From the NCBI GenBank assembly GCA_020847045.1, contig JADLCT010000018.1:1-64000 (forward strand): 64,000 bases of DNA, read 5' to 3'. Both the position numbers and the translations under genes were made by a program. The stretch is from Bryobacterales bacterium. Lineage in GTDB: Bacteria; Acidobacteriota; Terriglobia; Bryobacterales; Bryobacteraceae. The notes under the pieces were generated by a model that was not told the DNA's origin, did no database searches, and was given only the letters and a program-made list of their open reading frames with translations. Numbering within the stretch: position 1 is the stretch's first letter; each line of letters begins with the position of its first letter. Below are positions 1-7,333 of the stretch, one piece after another.

Positions 1-5
1 CGTCT

Positions 6-23
6 GGGCTCCTCACGGAGCCC
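6..23. terminator. Hairpin near left edge
   Basis: A perfect 7-base inverted repeat (GGGCTCC / GGAGCCC) with a TCAC loop. It is GC-rich and has no T-tract on either side, so a terminator role is only a guess. It lies downstream of the truncated regulator that ends at 111. Bases 24-110 hold no gene I can support, only a short minus-strand open frame ending at 26 that resembles nothing I know. Confidence 0.3.
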
Positions 24-110
24 ACTTACTCGTCGCCGATGGCGCCCATCTTGAGCATTTGGCCCCGCCAGACCAACAATCGCTGCCCGCCCCCTGCGGC
101 GGGTGGCTTT

Positions 111-980
111 TCAGCAGCCTGCTAGAGCTATCGCGCTGGACACTCCCGTGAACGGCCGTGACCGCCCAAGCAGCGGCGCCGACGTCACCTGGTACTCCCG
201 GCGCAGCGAAGGCCGCGGAACCGCAATCGCGACCGCGCCATTCGCTTCGCGCGGCGATAGCGCGCCGCGGATCAACTTTGCGAGCCGCTCTTCAGTCTGC
301 CTGTCCGCCGCTGATAGCATGCCGCCGCGCATCGACAATCCGTCGTTGCTCCGCAGCATCTCCTCCGCCGCGCGATTGCAGTAGATCGCGGTCCCGCCCG
401 GCTCCACCAACACCGCGCCGAGCGGCAGCGCGTCCATCGCCGATTCGCCCGCCGCCAACATGTCCAGATGTTTCGCAATTGTCCAGGCGCGGCTCAAATG
501 CGGCAGCAGGAATTGCGCAACCTGCCGCTCGGTCTCATCGAACGCGCGCTTGCTCGGCCCGCGCAAACCGGAAAGCGTCGGGGCAAGCCACCCGTCCCGC
601 GCAATCACCGCTCCCATCGAATAGATGAGTCCAAACCGCTTCAGGCAGTCGTTATAGAATTCCGATCGCTCCAACTCCGCGCGCGGGCATTGCTCCTGGT
701 CCAGGTTCACCTTCCCGGTAACATACAAGGAGCTCCCCCGCTCGCGCCAGAGATTCAGCTTCGAATAATACTCGTTATAGGACTGCTTCAGCGGCGAAGC
801 CACGCCGAAACTCCCTAGAATCACCGACGTGTGCCCGGACAAATCGTGAACCTGCAGAAACGCCGAGTCGGCCGAAATCGTTTCCGCGTATGCCGTCAGA
901 AAATTTGCCCACAACGCGGGCGCAACCGCCGCTTCGTACGCCATCAACGCGAGCCGCAAGAGATCCGATTCGGATACCAC
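111..980 (-). CDS. LuxR-type sensor protein, DNA-binding end missing
   Basis: 289 residues from a GTG start with AGAGGGG about 7 bases upstream. The sequence resembles acidobacterial LuxR-type regulators that have an N-terminal sensor part, then a PAS-like segment (around residues 180-275, AVLVEPGGTAIYCNRAAEEM), then a C-terminal helix-turn-helix. Here the protein stops right after the PAS-like part (SSAIALAGC), where such proteins normally continue into the LuxR helix-turn-helix, and I find no such domain in any frame down to the window edge. It is either a decayed gene or a sensor-only protein. The family call is from recalled similarity, so moderately sure; the absence of the HTH is seen directly. 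Confidence 0.6.
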   Translation of the reverse strand: MVSESDLLRLALMAYEAAVAPALWANFLTAYAETISADSAFLQVHDLSGHTSVILGSFGVASPLKQSYNEYYSKLNLWRERGSSLYVTGKVNLDQEQCPRAELERSEFYNDCLKRFGLIYSMGAVIARDGWLAPTLSGLRGPSKRAFDETERQVAQFLLPHLSRAWTIAKHLDMLAAGESAMDALPLGAVLVEPGGTAIYCNRAAEEMLRSNDGLSMRGGMLSAADRQTEERLAKLIRGALSPREANGAVAIAVPRPSLRREYQVTSAPLLGRSRPFTGVSSAIALAGC

Positions 981-1089
981 GACCAGCCCCTCTAATCGCT
1001 TAGTCTCCTTTTGACATATCAGAATGACAGCGGCTTACGCAACTTCACCCGCACCCGCGGGCGTGCGCACTACGTACTCACGCTTCTTC

Positions 1090-1890
1090 TCAGTGATGGT
1101 CCACGCGCGGGGCGATCTCTTTTTCGCGCAGCTCACGGATCAGGCGGACCATGTTCTCCACCACGCCCTCGACGAAGCGGCGCCCCTTTTCCTGGCTGGC
1201 CTTGGTGGGATCGCCCAACGTGCCGGTTTTGGAGTAGCGGCTGAAGAACTCCTGGAAGAACACCGGTGAGGGATTCTGCAGGTCCCAGTAGAAGAATTCA
1301 CTGCGCGTGGGGGGGAAGTCCGGCGCGGCCTTGTCCATCTGCACCAGGTCGCCGCGCAGGTACAGGAGCACGCTGGTTTCTAGCTCGCAGCCATGGGCCA
1401 TGCCGCCTGGATAGGCCGACTCGCGCAGTTCCGTGAACAGAGGCTTGGGCACAAGGCTCCACCACGGCGCCATGGCGCACACGGCGGTTGTGTGGTTGGT
1501 GATGTTGCGGGCGCAGATATCGAGAAACGGCACGTTTGAGCCATGCCCGTTCACCAGCAGGATTTTGCGGAAGCCGTGGTAGGCCAGGCTTTTGCCGATG
1601 TCGGTGACATAGCGGATGAAGGTATCGCCTTCGACGGCGATGGTGCCGGGAAAGTCGAGATGGTGCTCGTTGAAGGCGTAAAAGACGCTGGGCAGCAGCA
1701 CGGCCTGGTGCGGCGCGGCCTCCACGGCGCGGCGGGCGATCTCGGTGGCGCACAGCACGTCGGTTACCAGGGGCAGGTGCGGACCGTGCTGTTCAATCGT
1801 ACCCACGGGCAGCACGGCCACGCGCTGCTCGGCGACGGCCTCGCGGATCTCGGGCCAGGTGAACTCTTCGTAGCGGAATTTGTTGGGCAT
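1090..1890 (-). CDS. Creatininase family protein (metal-dependent amidohydrolase)
   Basis: 266 residues, normal for the creatininase/MftE family, which hydrolyses cyclic amides or trims peptides with two metal ions. Visible metal-ligand motifs: E33 and H35 in GTIEQHGPHLP, D44 in LVTD, H116 in NGHGSN, and E169/E171 in HGCELETS. No signal peptide, so cytoplasmic. It stands alone between the truncated regulator and a divergent beta-propeller gene, and nothing nearby (no mycofactocin genes, no creatine pathway) reveals the substrate. The family is clear; the exact reaction is unknown. Confidence 0.85.
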   Translation of the reverse strand: MPNKFRYEEFTWPEIREAVAEQRVAVLPVGTIEQHGPHLPLVTDVLCATEIARRAVEAAPHQAVLLPSVFYAFNEHHLDFPGTIAVEGDTFIRYVTDIGKSLAYHGFRKILLVNGHGSNVPFLDICARNITNHTTAVCAMAPWWSLVPKPLFTELRESAYPGGMAHGCELETSVLLYLRGDLVQMDKAAPDFPPTRSEFFYWDLQNPSPVFFQEFFSRYSKTGTLGDPTKASQEKGRRFVEGVVENMVRLIRELREKEIAPRVDHH

Positions 1891-2005
1891 GGCGAGAAGC
1901 CATGGTACAGGAACGCGCCACGTTCCGCACGAAAGCTCCGCTCACATTTTTTCGCGCTGTCCGTCCAACACATGCTTTGATGAAGGGAATCCGTTTTAGA
2001 CGCTC

Positions 2006-3406
2006 ATGAGATTCTGCACGCTCCTCCTGCTGGCCGCCGGCCTGTGCGCGGGTGGCGACTGGCCGCAGTTTCGCGGTCCGCGGTCGAACCCCACGGCGGA
2101 TGATCCGGCACTGCCCCAGCGCTGGTCCACCGGGGAGAATATCGCCTGGGCCGCGGACATTCCGGGCCGTGGCTGGTCGTCGCCGGTCGTCACGGGAGGA
2201 CGGGTCTTCCTTACGGCGGCGGTCACCGATGGCGTCTCGAAGAAGCCGCAGCCAGGAGTGGATTTCAGCAACGACTATGTGGCGGAGCTTTCCAAACAGG
2301 GGTTGAGCGAAGCCGAGGTGCTGGCGCGCCTCACCGAGCGGGACATCGAGCTGCCCTCCGAGGTGAACCTCCACTACTTTCTCTATTGCCTGGATCTCAA
2401 CACCGGCAAGCTGCGCTGGCGCCGCGAATTCCACACCGGCCATCCGCCGCTGGGACGCCACCGCAAGAACAGCTTCACCTCGGAGACGCCGGTCACCGAC
2501 GGCCGGTGGATCTATGTCTACACGGGAGGCCTCGGGTTGTTCGCCTTCGACCTGGACGGCAAGCCGCAATGGAAGACGCCGCTCGAAGCCCTGCCCATCT
2601 ATCTCGACTTCGGCACGGGCGCATCGGCGGCGCTGCACGAAAACATGCTGGTCATAGTGAATGACAACGAAAAGTCCTCGTTTCTCGCCGCCTACGACAA
2701 GCGCACCGGCAAGCAGTTGTGGCGCACTCCGCGCTCGTTTCCGGGCTCTGAGGGACGTGCGCGCACCTCGGGCTGGGCGGCGCCCTACGTTTGGCGGAAC
2801 GTTCTGCGGACCGAGATCGTCACCAACGGTCCGGGCGTGGTGGTGAGCTATGACCTGGCGGGCAAAGAGTTGTGGCGGCTGTCGGGCGTCTCCGGCACGC
2901 CCATTCCGATGCCGTTCGCCTATGAGGGGCTGCTCTATCTGAACGGCGGCGCCGGGCGGCGGTTGTATGCGGTGAAGGAGGGCGCGCGCGGTGAGATTAC
3001 GCTCGAAGCGGGACGCGCGTCGAATGAGTTTGTCGTGTGGTCGCAGGAGCGGGCGGGCACCTATCTGGCGACCCAGGTGGCGTATGACGGCGGCATCTAT
3101 ACGCTGAGCGACAAGGGCATCGTGGCGCGTTACGACGCTGGCACCGGCAAGCTCAGCTACAAGGCGCGGCTGGACACGGGCGGCGGTTCGTTCACCTCGT
3201 CGCCGTGGGCCTACAACGGCCATGTGTTCTTCCTGAGCGAGGAGGGAAAGACGTACGTGGTGCAGGCGGGCGCGCAGTTTGCCGTGGTGGGCGTGAACGG
3301 CCTTGGCGAGATGGCGCAGGCCACGCCGGCCATCGTGGACGGCCGTCTGCTGGTGCGCACGGAAAGCAGACTCTGGTGTGTGCGCGGAGGGCGAACGGGA
3401 GGCTAA
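2006..3406 (+). CDS. Secreted PQQ-type beta-propeller protein
   Basis: 466 residues. A Sec signal peptide (about residues 1-16) is followed by DWPQFRGP, the usual opening of outer-membrane PQQ-like (pyrrolo-quinoline-quinone repeat) propellers in Acidobacteria and Planctomycetes. Repeats carry the W-motif pattern of strand plus DxxTGKxxW (e.g. LDLNTGKLRW, YDKRTGKQLW, YDAGTGKLSY). No dehydrogenase catalytic residues are apparent, so it is more likely a structural or binding propeller than an enzyme. Divergent from the creatininase gene and convergent with csm5, ending only 5 bases from it. A paralogue lies at 53156-54580. Confidence 0.8.
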   Translation: MRFCTLLLLAAGLCAGGDWPQFRGPRSNPTADDPALPQRWSTGENIAWAADIPGRGWSSPVVTGGRVFLTAAVTDGVSKKPQPGVDFSNDYVAELSKQGLSEAEVLARLTERDIELPSEVNLHYFLYCLDLNTGKLRWRREFHTGHPPLGRHRKNSFTSETPVTDGRWIYVYTGGLGLFAFDLDGKPQWKTPLEALPIYLDFGTGASAALHENMLVIVNDNEKSSFLAAYDKRTGKQLWRTPRSFPGSEGRARTSGWAAPYVWRNVLRTEIVTNGPGVVVSYDLAGKELWRLSGVSGTPIPMPFAYEGLLYLNGGAGRRLYAVKEGARGEITLEAGRASNEFVVWSQERAGTYLATQVAYDGGIYTLSDKGIVARYDAGTGKLSYKARLDTGGGSFTSSPWAYNGHVFFLSEEGKTYVVQAGAQFAVVGVNGLGEMAQATPAIVDGRLLVRTESRLWCVRGGRTGG

Positions 3407-3411
3407 GCCGG

Positions 3412-4521
3412 CTAAGCTACGTCGAGGCGCACCCAGCCGGCCAGCGCGGCGGGTTGATCGTTGAGGAAGAGTACGCGGCGGGACTTGGGGAAGGGAAGTC
3501 CGCTCGCGATGGTGCGGCTGTAAGGCGGCAAAGCGCCCAGCAGCTTGCGGTAGTTCACGTCTTCCGGGTGCGGCCAGCCGGTTTTGCCGAAGAAGCCTCC
3601 GCCCCAGCCAAGGTTCAGCACGCACGAGGAGGGGCCGGCGGCTTGGATCTCCTCTTTCAACTTCCGCACGGAGGCCACCACGCCGTTTAATCCGCAGGCC
3701 GCGGCGAACTTTTCGTGCAGCGTAAGCGTGACGGCCGAGTAGGCGTTGGCGGCCGCGGCGAGCAGACGCGCATTGACGTTGGAGCGCACGCGGGCCAGTT
3801 CATCCCAGCGCCCGGTGAAGGCTGCGCCCGGCATGGCCATCTCGGCAAAGCGGGCCGAGGCGTCGGAGATGCGGTTGGGCTCGACGGTGTTGCGGCCCAC
3901 TCCTTTCCAGCCCCAGGCGATGCGGCCGCCCCGGTTGTCGAGCTTGGCCGTGCGCCACAGATACACCTGGAAACGGTCGCGCGCCACGGGCGCCGAGTCG
4001 CCGAGCGACAGCGCGCGCATCAGGTCGTGTCCGGGGTTGCCGAGCGACTGGCGTTCCAGTTCCTCGGCGGCCGTGCGGCGCAGCGTTCCTTCGTCGAAGC
4101 GGGCGGCGAGGCCTTCCAGATGCTTGGCCTGCCAGCGGGAGGCGAGCAGGGCCGTTCGCAACGCGCCTTTCAACGCGCTGGCCGGAAGATAAGGACCGCC
4201 TGTGTTGGTGGCGAACTCGGGGATGAACAGGTGGTCCGCCGGCATGCGGTTCCAGTGGCTGACGGCCGAGGGGTGTTCAAAAGCGATGCGGCGTCCGGCG
4301 AAGTTTTGGGCGAAGCCGCCCCAGGAGGAGAAATCCAGCCGGTCGGCGCGGCGGATCTGAACCAGGTAGTTGTCCAGGCGCGGTCCGCGAGCCAGTAATT
4401 TGAAGATGCGCGCCTGGTCGAGTACGTTCACCTGGTCGCGCCACACCATGTAGTCGATGGGCGAGAGGGCCTCTCCGGAACCAACGAGCGTGGGCGTAAG
4501 AACGGTAACGCGGTAGTTCAT
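3412..4521 (-). CDS. csm5: Type III-A CRISPR effector subunit Csm5
   Basis: 369 residues, RAMP (Cas7-like) fold. The N-terminus YRVTVLTPTLVGSGEALSP is the typical Csm5 first strand with its glycine motif, and PYLPASALKGALRTAL (about residues 108-123) is the RAMP signature loop. Csm5 caps the crRNA 3' end of the Csm complex. The ATG overlaps the csm4 stop (ATGA), so translation is probably coupled. It is the last gene of the operon and meets a beta-propeller gene head-on 5 bases further. Confidence 0.9.
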   Translation of the reverse strand: MNYRVTVLTPTLVGSGEALSPIDYMVWRDQVNVLDQARIFKLLARGPRLDNYLVQIRRADRLDFSSWGGFAQNFAGRRIAFEHPSAVSHWNRMPADHLFIPEFATNTGGPYLPASALKGALRTALLASRWQAKHLEGLAARFDEGTLRRTAAEELERQSLGNPGHDLMRALSLGDSAPVARDRFQVYLWRTAKLDNRGGRIAWGWKGVGRNTVEPNRISDASARFAEMAMPGAAFTGRWDELARVRSNVNARLLAAAANAYSAVTLTLHEKFAAACGLNGVVASVRKLKEEIQAAGPSSCVLNLGWGGGFFGKTGWPHPEDVNYRKLLGALPPYSRTIASGLPFPKSRRVLFLNDQPAALAGWVRLDVA

Positions 4522-5684
4522 CGGGCGGGCTCCGTGTCGAAGAAGGCGGGAACCAGTTCGGGTTCGGGCTCGGTGTCCGGCAGCGGTTCGGACGCAGGTT
4601 CGGGCGCAGGAGCGGGCTCTGCCGCGGACAGGGGCTCTGCCGCGGGCAGCGGCTCCTGTGCGATGAACGGCGCTGACGGGTGCGGATGCGTCTGGCCGGG
4701 CAGCGGCAGCGCGACGGCAAAGCCGCTGCGATAGACGGGGTGCGGGTGGCCCGCGGGCGTGACATCGGCGGCCTGGCCAACCGGGGCCGAGGCCGAGGCC
4801 AGCACGCTGCCTTCGGCGATCATGCCGATGGCGGGCTTCAGCGCGCCTGTGACGGTGCGGCCGGCGCGGGGCGCCAGCGAGTAGTTGCCCGCGGTCCAGT
4901 CGATGGCGTCGGAGGCCGAGGCGTGGCACAACGAGAGCAGCCACCAGTGGCGCGAGGTTTCCGGCGCCGGCTGCGCGCCGGGCAGCAGCAGAGAAGCGAG
5001 ATCGCCAAACTGGAAGCGAATCGCGGCCGCGTGTCCCCAGCCGCGCGAACGCTCGCCGCCGAGGCCGGTATCGCTGAGCAGGCGGAAGGCCGCTTCCAGC
5101 TTGGGACGCCAGGTGGCGGCGGCTTCGGCGCCGGCAAACACGGCAGCGCACCAGTAGCCGGCGTTCGGGGCGAATTCCAGGCAGGCGGTTCGGTGCGGAG
5201 CGGCGGCGCCGGTAAGCCTGTCCACGGCGGCCGCGGCCCGCAGAGCATAGCGGAAGGGACCGGCGTGGCCGGGGCGTCCGCTGCGCGGCACCAGGCACTG
5301 GCTCATGCCATCCACCTCCCAACTGTCCTCGCGCAAAGGTGGGCCGTTGAGCAGCGAGGCCACCACGCGCGTGGGCACAAACCGGGCGCCGGAGGCGCGC
5401 AGGCGTCCGGAAAGCTGGGGCGGCCACAACGTCCTGGGCGGCGGCACATACAGGTCGTCGCGCAGGTAGGGGAAAAGCGATGTGAGCCGGACGGCGGGCT
5501 CGGCGGCGCGGGCCGTCGCCTCCAGCCAGGGCCCGGCCTCATCCAACTGGTTCAGCGCACCGGTGAGGGCCGCAAACAGCGTGTCGCTGTGACACACCGG
5601 GTCGACACGGTCGCGCGAGCCCGTGTGCGGGCCGTTGCGCCATGGGCCGGCGGGCGTGATGCGGACAAGCAGAGCGAGCGGCAT
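4518..5684 (-). CDS. csm4: Type III-A CRISPR effector subunit Csm4 with acidic C-terminal tail
   Basis: 388 residues from the ATG at 5684; the open frame continues upstream, but MPLALLVRITPAGPW fits the Csm4 N-terminus. Family marks: CHSDTLFAALTGAL (about residues 30-43), SLFPYLRDDLYVPPP (about 69-83) and the glycine-rich GLGGERSRGWG loop. Csm4 (Cas5-like) binds the crRNA 5' handle and contacts Cas10. The last ~55 residues are an add-on: a low-complexity, strongly acidic Pro/Glu/Ala tail (AEPAPAPEPASEP and similar) with almost no basic residue, which I would not expect in Csm4. It starts 13 bases after csm3 ends. Confidence 0.9.
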   Translation of the reverse strand: MPLALLVRITPAGPWRNGPHTGSRDRVDPVCHSDTLFAALTGALNQLDEAGPWLEATARAAEPAVRLTSLFPYLRDDLYVPPPRTLWPPQLSGRLRASGARFVPTRVVASLLNGPPLREDSWEVDGMSQCLVPRSGRPGHAGPFRYALRAAAAVDRLTGAAAPHRTACLEFAPNAGYWCAAVFAGAEAAATWRPKLEAAFRLLSDTGLGGERSRGWGHAAAIRFQFGDLASLLLPGAQPAPETSRHWWLLSLCHASASDAIDWTAGNYSLAPRAGRTVTGALKPAIGMIAEGSVLASASAPVGQAADVTPAGHPHPVYRSGFAVALPLPGQTHPHPSAPFIAQEPLPAAEPLSAAEPAPAPEPASEPLPDTEPEPELVPAFFDTEPAR

Positions 5685-5697
5685 TGCGTGAGGCGTG

Positions 5698-6531
5698 TTA
5701 GCTGAGCTGCGCGGCGAAAGCGCCGCCGTTAGCCAGGGCGAGAATACCATCCGTGCCGGCAGAGGCGGCCAACTCCACCTCGGCGGCGCCGGTGGCGTAG
5801 TAGCCGCGGCCGCGCCAGGCGGCGCGCAGGTTGGCAAAGCGGATGCGGCCGGAGCCGCGCGAGCCGCCGCCGCCGAGAGAGTCGTCTTCCAGCAGGCGGA
5901 GACCCTCGGCCAGCCGGGCCACCAGCGCCTTGTCCTCCTCGCAGAGAATGTCCACCACCATGCGCACGCGGAAGCGGGCGCCGGCAGGAACGCGTTCGAG
6001 CGTGCGCGGGTTTACCTGCGAAGTAAGCCGGTCGATGGCGTTTTCGCTTTTCACCTCGGTGATCTCGTCGTCGAGATTTTCGCGCATCTGCGGCGTGATG
6101 GAGTCCAGATCGAGCGGCGCGTCATAGACGGTCAGGCGCGCGGGCGTGGCCTGTGCGCCATCGACTGGCTCGCCCGAGACACGCTCCATCCGGCCCGGAT
6201 TGCGTCCGAACAGCAGGCAGATCTCGTCGTCAGGCCGGTCGCTTTGATGAATGCGCACCTCCTGGCCGCGGCGGCGCGACAGGTAGACCAGCTCTTCGGG
6301 CGACAGGACGCCGCTGGAGTGTTCCAGCAGGGCGCGCAGGCGGCCGCGCAGCGAACTGCCGGGAACGTAGGGGCGGCCGAAGCTGTCCTTTACCACGGGA
6401 TTGTCGGCGCCGCCGATTTCGAGCGAGCCTTTGCCGGCGCCGATGTGGAGCCCTGTTTCACAATGCAGCTCGCCTTCCAGGATGAGCTTGCCGATCAGTT
6501 TCAGATTGGTTTGTGCGGTATGAGCGCTCAT
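5698..6531 (-). CDS. csm3: Type III-A CRISPR effector subunit Csm3 (target-RNA nuclease)
   Basis: 277 residues from the ATG at 6531, chosen because GAGGAC lies at SD distance; an in-frame upstream ATG would overlap csm2. Csm3 (Cas7) forms the backbone on crRNA and cuts target RNA every six bases. D43 in GADNPVVKDS aligns with the catalytic Asp of Csm3, followed by RPYVPGSSLRGRLRALLE (RAMP signature). The C-terminal glycine-rich loop is LGGGGSRGSGRI (219-230). The active-site residue is intact, so RNase activity is predicted. It lies 19 bases after csm2. Confidence 0.93.
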   Translation of the reverse strand: MSAHTAQTNLKLIGKLILEGELHCETGLHIGAGKGSLEIGGADNPVVKDSFGRPYVPGSSLRGRLRALLEHSSGVLSPEELVYLSRRRGQEVRIHQSDRPDDEICLLFGRNPGRMERVSGEPVDGAQATPARLTVYDAPLDLDSITPQMRENLDDEITEVKSENAIDRLTSQVNPRTLERVPAGARFRVRMVVDILCEEDKALVARLAEGLRLLEDDSLGGGGSRGSGRIRFANLRAAWRGRGYYATGAAEVELAASAGTDGILALANGGAFAAQLS

Positions 6532-6550
6532 GGATATGTCCTCGGGCGGG

Positions 6551-7333
6551 CTACTCGTTGTAGGCGATGATGGCTTCAAACAGGTCGCGGAAGCGTTCGT
6601 AGCCGCGCGCCTCGTTCTTGCGTGTGACGGCGAGCAGCAGCTTTTCGAGCGGATCGAGTGAACGCAGCGAATGGCGCGCGATGGTGTAGGCCAGACGCGC
6701 GCGCAGCATGACGAAGTTGTGCTGGCGGTCGGCGTCGGCCGTGCGCGTGGCGCGGCGGACGGCGTTGTAGAAACGGCGCAGTTGGGAACGCGTGCCGGAA
6801 TCGAGATCGCGCATGCGGGCCACCACGGCGTGCGCGGCGTTGTCCAGATAGAGCGGGTCGGCGATCAGCTTCTCGATGTCAATTTCCAGCGGGCCGTCGG
6901 GACGGCCGCCACCACGGCGGTCGTCGCGGCGTCCGCCCTCGGGGCGGGGACCGCGGCCTTCTCCGCGCGGGCCATCAGGACGTGGGCCACGGCCTTCGCC
7001 GCGTCCGCCTTCGCCGCGTCCGCCTTCACGGGAACCTCCTCCGGTCTGGCCGTCCTGCCGGGGAGGACGCTCGCCTTTGGGCGGGCGCTCGCCACGGGGA
7101 GGACGCTCACCGCGAGGCGGACGGTCGCCACGTGGGGCCTGCTGGCCAGAAGCCTGTTGCGCGGCTTCCGCCACGGGTTCAGTTGGCGCGGTGGTTGCCG
7201 GGGCGGGGGCGGTTTCGGGAGCGGACGCCGGCGCCGGTGCTTCCGCCGTGTGCGGAGCCACCGGCGCGGCGGCGGATTCGGGCGCGGCCTCGACAGCGGG
7301 CGCCTGTTGCAGATCCTGTTCCTGATCAGACAT
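6551..7333 (-). CDS. csm2: Csm2 small subunit with long disordered N-terminal extension
   Basis: 260 residues from the ATG at 7333, which overlaps the cas10 stop by 8 bases. Residues ~148-260 are an ordinary Csm2 helical domain (SQLRRFYNAVRRA, then a second helix set ending RFRDLFEAIIAYNE); normal Csm2 is about 120-150 residues in total. Before it come two low-complexity parts: residues 1-66, Ala/Pro/Glu-rich, and 67-147, Arg/Gly/Pro-rich with four tandem RPPRGE-type hexapeptides and EGGRGEG/GRGPRP blocks resembling RGG RNA-binding tails. The reading frame is continuous with the Csm2 domain and no other start with a good SD lies before it, so I take it as real. Its function is unknown. Confidence 0.88.
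   Translation of the reverse strand: MSDQEQDLQQAPAVEAAPESAAAPVAPHTAEAPAPASAPETAPAPATTAPTEPVAEAAQQASGQQAPRGDRPPRGERPPRGERPPKGERPPRQDGQTGGGSREGGRGEGGRGEGRGPRPDGPRGEGRGPRPEGGRRDDRRGGGRPDGPLEIDIEKLIADPLYLDNAAHAVVARMRDLDSGTRSQLRRFYNAVRRATRTADADRQHNFVMLRARLAYTIARHSLRSLDPLEKLLLAVTRKNEARGYERFRDLFEAIIAYNE
7055..7135 (-). repeat. 18-base tandem repeat coding for RPPRGE hexapeptides in csm2
   Basis: Four imperfect copies of an 18-base unit, encoding RPPRGE, RPPRGE, RPPKGE and RPPRQD. The differences are mainly at third codon positions, meaning the peptide is kept while the DNA has drifted. Such tracts can change copy number by slippage; because the unit is a multiple of three, the csm2 frame would be kept. 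Confidence 0.75.

Noticed and set aside
1090-1890. Creatininase-like gene as a CRISPR-linked effector
   Set aside because: It is separated from csm5 by a plus-strand propeller gene and the family has no known link to type III systems.
1793-3625. Minus-strand open frame opposite the beta-propeller gene
   Set aside because: Arg/Ala/Pro/Gly-rich translation, antisense to a gene with clear signal peptide and repeats, and it also crosses the csm5 end in another frame.
7055-7135. Csm2 repeat tract as a CRISPR or intergenic repeat
   Set aside because: The unit is 18 bases without spacers and lies in frame inside csm2, encoding a repeated hexapeptide.
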